Source of the DNA: Hyphomicrobiales bacterium
GTDB taxonomy: Bacteria > Pseudomonadota > Alphaproteobacteria > Rhizobiales > Rhizobiaceae
DNA length: 64,000 nucleotides
NCBI GenBank assembly: GCA_900466575.1
Contig: UBMP01000007.1
Location: 124,001 to 188,000 of the forward strand
Reading direction: 5' to 3'
Below the pieces are notes generated by a model, which saw only the letters and a program-made list of their open reading frames with translations, was not told the DNA's origin and ran no database searches. Position numbers and translations under genes: made by a program. Below, piece by piece: positions 56,308-64,000 of this stretch (its first letter is position 1; every line of letters begins with the position of its first letter).

Positions 56308-57210
56308 TTAAACAGATCGGGCGCCGGCAAACGGAACGGAAAGCTGGGCCTTCTTGCACGCTTCGCTTTTGGGAGGAGCGATCCCCCAGTGATCGGTGCG
56401 GCCGGGCGGCCAGACCCATTCGTCGGGCCCCTTGACGCGGTAGCTGTCGTCGACCTGCAGCACCTCGGCCGTGTATTCGATCACGACGCCATGAGGATCG
56501 ACGAAATAGGCGAAGACATTGTCGCCCGGGCCATGCCGTCCGACACCCCATCCGATGGGGCAGCCCTTGTCCACGACGAGACCGGACCCGCGCATCACGG
56601 ATTCCAGATTCGGCATGAGAAACGCGATATGGTTCAGGCCGTTGACGGAAGCCTCTGCCAGCACCACGGCGTGGTGATCGTCATTGCATCGCAGGAAGGC
56701 CATCATCTTGGAGCGGTCGGTCAGCTGGAAGCCGAGCACCTGCTGGTAGAAGCTCGACAGCGCCTCGATGGACGCGCTGTTGATGTTGACATGCGCCAGC
56801 CGCAGCACCTTGTTTGCGACCTCAGCGCCCGCCTTGCGCGTGTCACCGTGGACGAATTCGATCACGGAGCCCTGCGGCTCGCGGATGACAAACCGTGTGC
56901 CGCCGGCCGGTCCATCCGACGGACCAAGCTCGCGCATGATGACACAACCGGCCTCTACCGCGCGCTGCAGAATGGCAGAAAGATCCTCAAGCGAGCCAAC
57001 CCGGAACGTGATCTTGCAAAGCTCCGACGTTGTACCCGATTTCAGTTCCAGGACATGGAAATCGTCGCCTGTGGCGGCGAGGAAAATCTTTCCCCCGTGT
57101 TCCGCCACCTTTTCGAGGCCCCAGACCCGCGTGTAAAAATCCGTCGAACCGGCAAGATCGGGGGTCGAGATTTCAACACTGCGCAGGGCGCTTACAGGGA
57201 AATACGTCAA
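56308..57210 (-). CDS. VOC-fold extradiol dioxygenase
   Basis: A 300-residue type I extradiol dioxygenase with two glyoxalase-fold halves. The iron ligands are likely the histidines in LAHVNINS and LNHIAFLM and the glutamate in VIEYTAEV, in the second half. It would open a catechol-type ring. Its start overlaps the stop of the amidohydrolase gene by 4 bp, so the two are coupled. The C-terminal GPDEWVWPPGRTDHWG is common in dioxygenases of flavin-hydroxylase clusters. Confidence 0.85.
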   Translation of the reverse strand: MTYFPVSALRSVEISTPDLAGSTDFYTRVWGLEKVAEHGGKIFLAATGDDFHVLELKSGTTSELCKITFRVGSLEDLSAILQRAVEAGCVIMRELGPSDGPAGGTRFVIREPQGSVIEFVHGDTRKAGAEVANKVLRLAHVNINSASIEALSSFYQQVLGFQLTDRSKMMAFLRCNDDHHAVVLAEASVNGLNHIAFLMPNLESVMRGSGLVVDKGCPIGWGVGRHGPGDNVFAYFVDPHGVVIEYTAEVLQVDDSYRVKGPDEWVWPPGRTDHWGIAPPKSEACKKAQLSVPFAGARSV

Positions 57211-58256
57211 TTGGATGCCTCATTCAGAGCGAGGAAGGTGCGGGCGTTGGAGAAAACGAGCTTTTCCCAGACGTCCTTTTGACCGAATGCCTCTTCGATA
57301 CGAGCGATCGGATCGGCTTCGCGGAAGTTGAACGGAAAGTCGGTCCCGATCAGCACGTGGTCTTCACCGAAGACGGTCACGAGCCTCTGCAAGGTTGCGG
57401 TATCGAAGACCAGACTGTCGACATAAAGCTTTCTGGCCAAATCGGCTGGCGGCTGGCCGAGGGATTCCTGCAGCGCAGGGAAGGTATGATAGGCCTGCTC
57501 AAGACGGGGCAGCAGTGACATCAAGGTCCCCGCGCCGTGGCTGAAGGCGATTTTCAGGCGCGGAAATTGTGTCAGAAGCCCGCCGGTTATCGCCGAGGCG
57601 GCGGCCAGGCCGACATCCGTTGGGTAGCCAAGCGCTTGTTGAAGCGCCGCGGGCCCGATCACCCGATCCATGCCGGTCGGCCGCACGGCGTGAACGAAAA
57701 CAGCCGCTCCCAGTTGCTCGGCCTCGGCAAAGAAGGGAAAAAACTGCGGATCGCCGATGACCTTGCCATTGACGTTACTGCCAATGTGGGCGCCTCGGAA
57801 ACCGAGTTCGTTCACGGCGCGATGAAGCTCGGCGATGGCGAGATCCATATCCTGCAAAGCGATGCCCGCGAGACCAACGAACCTACCCTGCCCCTCGACC
57901 ACCAGCTCGGCAATCGTATCGTTCACATGGCGGACAAGATCATGCGCGATATCCGCATCCAGCCAATATCCGAAAAGTTCCGGCATGGCAGACAGGGCCT
58001 GCACGGCGATGCCGGCCTTGTCCATTTCCTCGATGCGTCGGGTAGCGACCCAGCAAGCGTCGCTCACCGTCCGATAAGGCTTGTTGTCGATCATCACGGT
58101 GGCATGGCAACCGGATGCTGCCGCCATGGAAGGCCAGCCGCGTGCGCGCCCTTCGATCGCCGGAGGAAAGTGTCTTGGCACGACATGACAATGTACGTCC
58201 ACGCCGCGGCAGGCGCAACCGCCAGAGATCAATCGCCGACCTGCGGAACCACTCAT
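57207..58256 (-). CDS. amidohydrolase family protein, ACMSD-like decarboxylase or hydrolase
   Basis: A 349-residue TIM-barrel metalloenzyme. VDVHCHVVPRHFPP near residue 15 is the HxH pair, AFSHGAGTL holds another histidine, and IGTDFPFNFREAD carries the metal-binding aspartate. This is the amidohydrolase-2 family, which includes ACMSD and aromatic decarboxylases. The ATG at 58256 follows GGAGGAAA. It is the first gene of the operon, divergent from a GntR regulator, and may decarboxylate the aromatic acid before or after cleavage. Confidence 0.84.
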   Translation of the reverse strand: MSGSAGRRLISGGCACRGVDVHCHVVPRHFPPAIEGRARGWPSMAAASGCHATVMIDNKPYRTVSDACWVATRRIEEMDKAGIAVQALSAMPELFGYWLDADIAHDLVRHVNDTIAELVVEGQGRFVGLAGIALQDMDLAIAELHRAVNELGFRGAHIGSNVNGKVIGDPQFFPFFAEAEQLGAAVFVHAVRPTGMDRVIGPAALQQALGYPTDVGLAAASAITGGLLTQFPRLKIAFSHGAGTLMSLLPRLEQAYHTFPALQESLGQPPADLARKLYVDSLVFDTATLQRLVTVFGEDHVLIGTDFPFNFREADPIARIEEAFGQKDVWEKLVFSNARTFLALNEASN

Positions 58257-58312
58257 CGTTTCCTCCAACACGAACGCATGCATAATATGGAAATTTGTCT
58301 TCGTAAAGCAAG

Positions 58313-58353
58313 AATTTATAAATTTTGCGCATCCGCGGAACGCTGTATATAAT
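58313..58353 (+). promoter_or_regulatory. sigma70-type promoter of the GntR gene with overlapping palindrome
   Basis: TTGCGC at 58325-58330 and TATAAT at 58348-58353 are spaced by 17 bp, ending 25 bp upstream of the GntR start. AATTTATAAATT, a perfect 12-bp palindrome at 58313-58324, abuts the -35 element and lies between the divergent genes. It is the best candidate for the GntR operator. Confidence 0.45.
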
Positions 58354-58378
58354 AGGGAGTCGAGACAGGGAAGAAATC

Positions 58379-59101
58379 ATGGATACGGCCAGAGACACCG
58401 AAACTCCCGCGACGCGTGCGACCAGCATCTACGAGAGGCTGAAGAGCGACATCCTCGACACGCGGCTTGAGCCCGGTCGCAAACTGCAATTGCGCTTCCT
58501 GATCGAGCACTACGATGCGGGCCAAACGCCCTTGCGCGAAGCGCTGAACCGGCTGACGACCGAGGATCTCGTCGTCGGAAAGGAGCAGCGTGGCTTCTTC
58601 GTGAAGCCGGTGAGCCTCGAAGAACTTCGCGAGCTGACAAAGACCAGGCGCTGGGTTGAAGGCCTTGCGCTGAAGGAATCGATGGCGAACGCGACGACCG
58701 AGTGGGAAGAAGCGATCCTCGTTGCACACCACAGGCTGGACAGGACGCCGCGTTCACTCGACCCCGAACGCTTTGAAAGCAATCCCGAATGGGAGCGCCT
58801 TCACAAGGCGTTGCATGTTCTGCTGATTAGCAATTGTGGTTCAAGGCATCTTGTGGGCTTTTGCCAGCAACTGGCCGAGAGGCTGCAACGATATCGCGCA
58901 TTGTCCAGCCGCAAGGCCTTCCGCGTGAGGGACGTCGCGCAGGAACATTCCGACATCGTCAAAGCGGTCATGCAGCGCGACGTCGACGAGGCCGTTCGCC
59001 TGCTGGAATGCCATTACGACAAGACGGCAGATGTGATCCTCGAGGATCTGGAAGTCGATCCCGGGATTATGCCCGCGCGGGCAGATGCCGTATCGGCCTA
59101 A
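58379..59101 (+). CDS. GntR family regulator (FCD domain) of the aromatic cluster
   Basis: A 240-residue regulator. The winged helix is at residues about 12-75 (IYERLKSDILDTRLEPGRKL, then TPLREALNRLTTEDLV). The FCD domain follows, with histidines at EWERLHKALHVLLISNC, AQEHSDIVKAVMQRD and LLECHYDKTAD. I start at 58379 because GGGAAGAA lies just upstream. It is divergent from the amidohydrolase-to-FAH operon and presumably represses it in the absence of an aromatic intermediate. Confidence 0.86.
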   Translation: MDTARDTETPATRATSIYERLKSDILDTRLEPGRKLQLRFLIEHYDAGQTPLREALNRLTTEDLVVGKEQRGFFVKPVSLEELRELTKTRRWVEGLALKESMANATTEWEEAILVAHHRLDRTPRSLDPERFESNPEWERLHKALHVLLISNCGSRHLVGFCQQLAERLQRYRALSSRKAFRVRDVAQEHSDIVKAVMQRDVDEAVRLLECHYDKTADVILEDLEVDPGIMPARADAVSA

Positions 59102-59139
59102 GGTCTGCGAGCTTCCGGTACCAATGGCAAATGGATCGC

Positions 59140-60087
59140 TTAAGCCAGCTCATTTTCAGCAGGCCTTTTGACGCAACGGAACCCGATATGGCTGGTCGAG
59201 GTGTCGATCGTTTCCGGATGCCGGGCGGCCGGGCGATATCGCTGGCAATAATTCGGCGCGCACAGGTGCGAGCCGCCCTTCAAAACCCGCCGGGGGAAGT
59301 TTGACCGGGAATCGTAACTCGCCTCGCGGCTCGCACCTCTGGGATTATCCGCAGTGCAACAGGACGAGGACTGGGCACCGGGTTGACCGTACCAGTCAGC
59401 CGTCCATTCCCAGACGTTTCCAATCATGTCGTAAAGGCCATATCCGTTGGCGGGAAAACTCCGGACCGGCGACGTCCGCTTCCAGCCGTGCGGACTGTTG
59501 TTCTTATGGGGAAACTGTCCGAACCAAGTATTGGCCATGATTTTTCCGCCCGGTGTGAGCTCGTCGCCCCACGCATATTCGGCGTCTATCAGGCCGCCCC
59601 GAGCGGCGAACTCCCATTCTGCTTCCGTCGGTAGGCTTTTCCCCGCCCAGGCGGCATAGGCCTCGGCATCGGCGACGGTCACGTGGACGACCGGATGAAG
59701 CTCGAGCTTCTCGATCGAGCTTCCAGACCCGAACGGGTGACGCCAATCCGCCCCGATCGTGAACGCCCACCATTGCAGGGGGTTGTTGGTCGGAACCGGC
59801 CGTGAGGTTTTCCGAAACACCGCGGACCCGGGTTTCGCCATCTCAGGCAACAGCCCGGGATAGTCCCGCGGGTCTGGCGCGGTCTCTGCAAAGGTCACAT
59901 AGTCCGTTTCCGCCACGAACCTTGCAAACTCGGCGTTGGTCACAGGCGTTTCATCGATCCAGAAGGGCGAAACACGGACGCGCCGGCATGGCTTCTCTTC
60001 AGGGTAGAATCGTTCCGAACCCATTCGGAAGTCGCCGCCGGATATGAAAGCCATCCCGGCGAATTCCCTGTCAGCTTGTTTTTGCAT
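59140..60087 (-). CDS. formylglycine-generating enzyme (sulfatase-maturating, SUMF1/FGE family)
   Basis: A 315-residue FGE-sulfatase-domain protein. The C-terminal GGSHLCAPNYCQRYRPAARH contains the copper-binding cysteine pair (C-x4-C) of true formylglycine-generating enzymes. WEFAARGG, GNVWEWTADWY and the final IGFRCVK are family marks. It converts the sulfatase active-site cysteine to formylglycine. I prefer MQKQADREFA at 60087 over an upstream ATG without a ribosome site. The sulfatase is next to it on the same strand. Confidence 0.9.
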   Translation of the reverse strand: MQKQADREFAGMAFISGGDFRMGSERFYPEEKPCRRVRVSPFWIDETPVTNAEFARFVAETDYVTFAETAPDPRDYPGLLPEMAKPGSAVFRKTSRPVPTNNPLQWWAFTIGADWRHPFGSGSSIEKLELHPVVHVTVADAEAYAAWAGKSLPTEAEWEFAARGGLIDAEYAWGDELTPGGKIMANTWFGQFPHKNNSPHGWKRTSPVRSFPANGYGLYDMIGNVWEWTADWYGQPGAQSSSCCTADNPRGASREASYDSRSNFPRRVLKGGSHLCAPNYCQRYRPAARHPETIDTSTSHIGFRCVKRPAENELA

Positions 60088-60214
60088 CGGCAACCACCAG
60101 TGAATCACGAGATGTCAGCGGAGCCTACAGCAAAACGGTATGACTGTTTCGCCGCAGGCTCATGAACATTCGCATCATGTTACGAAGCAGCCCTGAAAGG
60201 CCGGGTCGGCACCT

Positions 60215-61645
60215 TCATGGGTTGGTTGGCGCCCACTCCGGCTTTCCTGCCTCGGGGTACCGGTCCGCATAGATGCTGGCGGTTGACTCACTATAGCTCT
60301 TTGCGGGGTAGGGAAGTTGGCCAGCCTTCCATTTCTCCCACTTGGCTTTCAGTTCAGCAAACTTTTCCGGATTGACGGTTTTCTGCTCGGCCCGCTCTCG
60401 AGGATCCTTGCGAACGTCGAAGAGATGTTCTTTCCCACCCAGTCGGAGGTATTTCCAGTCGCCGTCGCGAACAGCGGCCTGATCCCCGGCGCGCATGCGC
60501 CAATATAGGGTTCGTGGAACCGGGGGCTTGTTTTCCGTCAGCTGGGGCAAGAGGTTGATCCCTTCCAGATCGGCAGGCGCCTTTCCGCCCGCGGCGGCGA
60601 CAAAGGTGGGAACCGTATCCATCGAAATCATGACTTGATCGGATCTGGAACCGGCAGGAATGTGTCCCGGCCAGCGTGCGATCAGAGGAACGCGGATCCC
60701 TCCTTCCAGGAGTTCACCCTTGTAGCCCACCAGCGGCCAGGTATTGGAATAGCGTTCGCCACCGTTATCGCTGGTGAAGACGACGATCGTATTCTCGCTC
60801 ATCCCCTGCTCGTCGAGCGCCTTGAGAACGCGCCCGATATTCTGGTCCATGCTGACCATCATCTTGGCATAGGTTTCAAGCGAACCACCGGTGGGATCGT
60901 TCAAGACCTTGAGTTCTTCCGCGTGACCTGAATCTTCGGGACCTTCCCATGGCCAGTGAGGTGCATTGAAATGAAGGGAAAGGAAGAGCGGCTTGTCCCC
61001 GCCGGCCTTGATCTGCTTGATCGCCTGATCGGCCAGAATATCCGTCAGATAGCCCTTCTCCTCGACCAGCTTGTCACCGTCATACATCTCGTTCTTTTGC
61101 GGGCGGCCGCCATGGAAGAAATAGTCCGCCGCGCCCCCGCCGATCCCGAAGAATGAATCGCACCCGTAATGCAGCGGGCTGAACTCGGGGATCTTGCAGA
61201 CATGCCACTTGCCGACAAATGCCGTCCGGTAACCGGAATCTCGCAGTAGCGAGGCCACAGTCGCCGTGCCCTTCGGCAATTCCTCGCCCGGCTTGATATT
61301 GACATTCGGTTCGTTCAATCCCGCCTTGTAATGGCCCTGATAGCGGCCGGTCACCAATGCGGTCCGTGTCGGAGAGCAGATCGGAGCATTGGCATAGGCC
61401 TGGTCGAAACGCATGCCTTCCGATGCCAGCCCATCAAGAACGGGCGTTTTATAGCCTTGCGCTCCATAGCAGGAGAGGTCCGAATAGCCCATGTCATCCG
61501 CGAGAATGAAAATGATATTCGGCTGCTTCGATGTGTTGGCCGAGGCAGCCTTCGCGTCGTTCGGCATGGCATTCACAGCCAGCGTCAAACCTGCCAATCC
61601 GGTGGTCGCCAGGAACTGCCTTCGGTCAAGTTTATTGATCGTCAT
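60215..61645 (-). CDS. Tat-exported arylsulfatase of the formylglycine type
   Basis: A 476-residue alkaline-phosphatase-fold sulfatase. The start at 61645 (MTINKLDRRQFLATTGLAGL) gives a twin-arginine signal peptide ending near NAMPNDAKA. NIIFILADDMGYSDLSCYG carries the metal aspartates. ICSPTRTALVTGR has the C-x-P-x-R motif whose cysteine becomes formylglycine. It would hydrolyse a sulfate ester in the periplasm, giving sulfate for growth. The maturation enzyme is the next gene downstream. Confidence 0.9.
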   Translation of the reverse strand: MTINKLDRRQFLATTGLAGLTLAVNAMPNDAKAASANTSKQPNIIFILADDMGYSDLSCYGAQGYKTPVLDGLASEGMRFDQAYANAPICSPTRTALVTGRYQGHYKAGLNEPNVNIKPGEELPKGTATVASLLRDSGYRTAFVGKWHVCKIPEFSPLHYGCDSFFGIGGGAADYFFHGGRPQKNEMYDGDKLVEEKGYLTDILADQAIKQIKAGGDKPLFLSLHFNAPHWPWEGPEDSGHAEELKVLNDPTGGSLETYAKMMVSMDQNIGRVLKALDEQGMSENTIVVFTSDNGGERYSNTWPLVGYKGELLEGGIRVPLIARWPGHIPAGSRSDQVMISMDTVPTFVAAAGGKAPADLEGINLLPQLTENKPPVPRTLYWRMRAGDQAAVRDGDWKYLRLGGKEHLFDVRKDPRERAEQKTVNPEKFAELKAKWEKWKAGQLPYPAKSYSESTASIYADRYPEAGKPEWAPTNP

Positions 61646-61803
61646 ATCGATTTCTTCCGTGCTCGTTGATCGGGAAATTGCTTGAGCCTTTGTGTCGGCA
61701 AGCAGCCTGCTCCCCCAAGGGCGCAAGAAATTTGCGGTCCTGTGCTGATCGCCGCAGGTCCATTCTCGCGCGAGATAAACCTTATGGGGCTGCATCCGGC
61801 CAG

Positions 61804-62772
61804 TTAAAATTTGTCCATGTCATGTGCGACCAGAACCTTGCCCTTGAAGGTTTCCTGCGCACCGCCAATCAGGTCGTCGAGGAATTTGTCCGTTGGGCCC
61901 GGCACCCCGATATGCGTGAAGACCAGCGTCTTGACGCCGAACTCTGTCGCCAGCTTGCCGGCTTCCTGCGGCGTGAGGTGCTGGATCTTGAAGTGCTCCA
62001 CCATCGATCTCTTGAACTTGTCCGGCATCGGCAAGCCCTTGATGAAGACTTCCATCTTGGGCAGATCGAGCACTTCGCTCACCAGCATGTCGGCCTCCTT
62101 GAAGAGCTCCGCACACTGAGCGCAAGGACCCGTGTCACCCGTGAACCCGATCGAGTAATTCTTGTAGGTAAAGCGGTAGGAAAGCGATTCCGTACCGTTT
62201 TCCATGTGCTTGGTCGGCTCCTCGTCGAAGTGCGAGTTTTGAATCGCCTTCACCTGAACGCCGCCGATGTCGAACGTATCGCCGCTCTTGACGATTTTCA
62301 CATGGACGATCTTGTTCGGATCGGTGCCGGCCATCGGCTCATGCTCTGCAACGGCAATAGACGGCTGCATCGCGTCGAGAAGACCCTTGACCACCTTGTC
62401 GATTCCCGGCGGGCCGTAGATCGTCAGATCCTTGCGGGCCGTCTGCTGCCAGCGCAGCCCGAGAAGCGCGCCGAGGCCGCTGATATGATCTTGATGAAGA
62501 TGTGAAATCACGACGGTTTCGATATCCGTTGCATTGAAACCGGCCAGCTTCAACTGACGAAGCACCCCTGCGCCGCTGTCGACGAGGATCGGTTTGCCTT
62601 CAACCAGCAGCAGGTTGGAGGATTGGGCGCGATCGGGAACGACCATCGGTCCGGCCTGGGTCCCCAGTGTCTGCCAGGTCAAAGCTGCCGTTTCCGCCGC
62701 ATTTCCCAAAGAATGCGTCAACAAAGTCGCCGCCAGGATCGTGCCATAGAGAATGCTCTTGGAAGTCATCAT
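61804..62772 (-). CDS. secreted metallo-beta-lactamase-fold hydrolase
   Basis: A 322-residue MBL-fold protein with a signal peptide (MTSKSILYGTILAATLLTHS, cleavage near NAAE). The zinc motif is VVISHLHQDHISGLGALLG (H-x-H-x-D-H), with later histidines in LVFTHIGVPG and an aspartate in GFTGDTGPCAQC. RNase Z-like and arylsulfatase-type MBL proteins share this pattern. Located upstream of the sulfatase on the same strand, it could be a second esterase in sulfate-ester use. The substrate is unknown. Confidence 0.82.
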   Translation of the reverse strand: MMTSKSILYGTILAATLLTHSLGNAAETAALTWQTLGTQAGPMVVPDRAQSSNLLLVEGKPILVDSGAGVLRQLKLAGFNATDIETVVISHLHQDHISGLGALLGLRWQQTARKDLTIYGPPGIDKVVKGLLDAMQPSIAVAEHEPMAGTDPNKIVHVKIVKSGDTFDIGGVQVKAIQNSHFDEEPTKHMENGTESLSYRFTYKNYSIGFTGDTGPCAQCAELFKEADMLVSEVLDLPKMEVFIKGLPMPDKFKRSMVEHFKIQHLTPQEAGKLATEFGVKTLVFTHIGVPGPTDKFLDDLIGGAQETFKGKVLVAHDMDKF

Positions 62773-62870
62773 TTGCTTGTGTCCCAGAAATTAATGATCG
62801 TGCAGCATCCGACCGGAAACTCGAGATACGTTCTCGATCCGATGCAATTCTCAGTGAAATCTTCCTGTGG

Positions 62871-64000
62871 TCAGGCTGCGACTTCTTTCGCCCCTGTTGT
62901 CCTTCTGCGGGCGACGACAAAGAGCGAGGACGACAAGACTGCGACCAGCATGGCAAAGGCGCCGAGAGCCGAATATCCGGCCAACTCGACCAGCGCGCCC
63001 CCCAGGAAAGGCGCAATGGGGCCGAGCCTGTCATCATCATTGCAGGCGTCGCGGCAACGGCACGGCCTGACGAATCCTCGCGTGCGAGGAAGCCGAAGAC
63101 AAAGGTGTGGGTGAAGATCAAGACGCCCGAAAAGATCGCGGCCCCAAAGGCGTAGCCGCCGAAGACAGGCGAGACCATGATCAGAAGCGCCAGCAGGCCC
63201 TGAACAATGGGTGCAATTCGGGCAACGCCGATGGCCGAAAGACGTTTTTCAAGAAGTGCCGCCAGAGCCGGCGGGAACAGGTTTACGACGCCGAGCGTGA
63301 TCAGGACGGCCGTGATGTTCTCCATACCGAAGCCATGAGCGCTGCCGACCTGAACGAGGAAGCTGAAGACCATGGCCTGCACGAGCGCCATGGCCATGAT
63401 GCCTGCAATGGCAAATTTGACCGTTGTGGGAAGCGGGCCTCGAAGCGCCAATTCGTCTCTGCCATTTTTGTCCTGAACATCCGCCGGCATCAGGAAGGTC
63501 GTGACGATCGCGGCGCACAACATCGTTCCGCCGAGCGCGGTGAACAGCATGTCCGGGCCAAGCGACGCGACGAGCTGAGGAACCGCGCCCAGAAAGACCA
63601 GCGTGAAGAGACCGAAACCGAGACCCGCCATCGAAAATATCCGGTGCGGGTTTGCGAGGTGGCCCATGGCGCGATGTACGCTCGACAGGGCCAGCCCCAC
63701 CGCCAGACCGCCGATCACATGAAGGGCGAGGTGGACAGAAAAAATACGAGTCGTTGGTACCAGAAGAAGGGCGGCAGCGGCGATCCAGTAGCCGATTGGC
63801 GCGAGCAGGCGACCCTTGGGAAAACGGCCGCCTCGAGCCAGCAAGAGCGATGTCCCCACCACGCCGACCAGGAAGCCCGTCGGCAGAAGGCCAGCCGTTG
63901 CGGGGCGATAGCCATAGCCCGTGATCAGCGTGTCGACCCAGAGCGGCAGGCTTGCAAGATCGATCATTCCGGCGATATGGCCGACGACCAGCGCCGCTGA
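62871..64000 (-). pseudogene. MFS transporter with an apparent frameshift, 5' end outside window
   Basis: The minus-strand frame is open to the window edge (SAALVVGHIAG before the first methionine), so the N-terminus is missing. About ten hydrophobic helices follow down to GRAVAATPAMMMTGSA. There, near 63018, the frame shifts: the original frame becomes arginine- and serine-rich, while the next frame continues IAPFLGGALVELAGYSALGA and ends in ARRRTTGAKEVAA at 62871. The gene is either recently disrupted or carries a one-base sequencing error. It may have moved substrate or product of the adjacent sulfatase module. Confidence 0.72.

Overview
This is alphaproteobacterial, Rhizobiales-type DNA, most likely from a Rhizobiaceae genome. 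Three things point there: a melA-agp alpha-galactoside locus and a rhizobactin-type siderophore uptake block, both organised as in Sinorhizobium, and a fixABCX-nifA-nifB-fdxN order typical of rhizobia. No nod genes are present. The nif set carries nifV (homocitrate synthase), nifQ, a nifP-type cysE, nifW, nifZ and nifT, so the genes for FeMo-cofactor supply look complete. I infer a bacterium able to fix nitrogen in the free-living state rather than an obligate symbiont; the species cannot be fixed from this window.

Layout. 1-3472: a sugar-type ABC transporter (ATPase cut by the window edge, permease, Tat-exported binding protein) with a divergent FadR-type GntR regulator. 3581-11146: an alpha-galactoside locus on the minus strand, with a GH4 alpha-galactosidase (melA) upstream of binding protein, two permeases and a fused double ATPase (agpABCD-like). 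11511-17353: siderophore uptake, with siderophore-interacting reductase, TonB receptor, AraC regulator, RhtX-type permease and a clear RirA iron operator (TGA-N9-TCA). 17606-24863: a catabolic cluster for an unknown acid (cupin, DUF6282-type hydrolase, MFS, BKACE, enoyl-CoA hydratase-like enzyme, with divergent HpaI aldolase and IclR regulator).

25128-52351: a nitrogen-fixation island of about 27 kb, with a decayed IS6-family transposase at one end and an internally deleted IS3-family transposase at the other. It holds modE; nifE-N-X-DUF269-DUF683-fdxB-nifQ (minus); nifHDK (minus); iscN-nifU-S-V-P-W (plus); fixABCX (plus); nifA (plus); and nifB-fdxN-LRV-nifZ-nifT-SIR2-like (plus). I could read -24/-12 sigma54 promoters and NifA upstream sites (TGT-N10-ACA) for modE, nifE, nifH, iscN, fixA and nifB. 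The whole island except nifA itself therefore looks like one NifA/RpoN regulon. NifA has the C-x11-C-x19-C-x4-C pattern of oxygen-sensitive NifA.

52488-59101: an aromatic-type meta-cleavage cluster (FAH hydrolase, MFS, flavin hydroxylase, extradiol dioxygenase, amidohydrolase/decarboxylase) with a divergent GntR regulator. 59140-64000: a sulfatase, its formylglycine-generating partner, a secreted metallo-beta-lactamase-fold hydrolase and an MFS transporter that carries an apparent frameshift and runs off the window.

No tRNA, rRNA or CRISPR array was seen.
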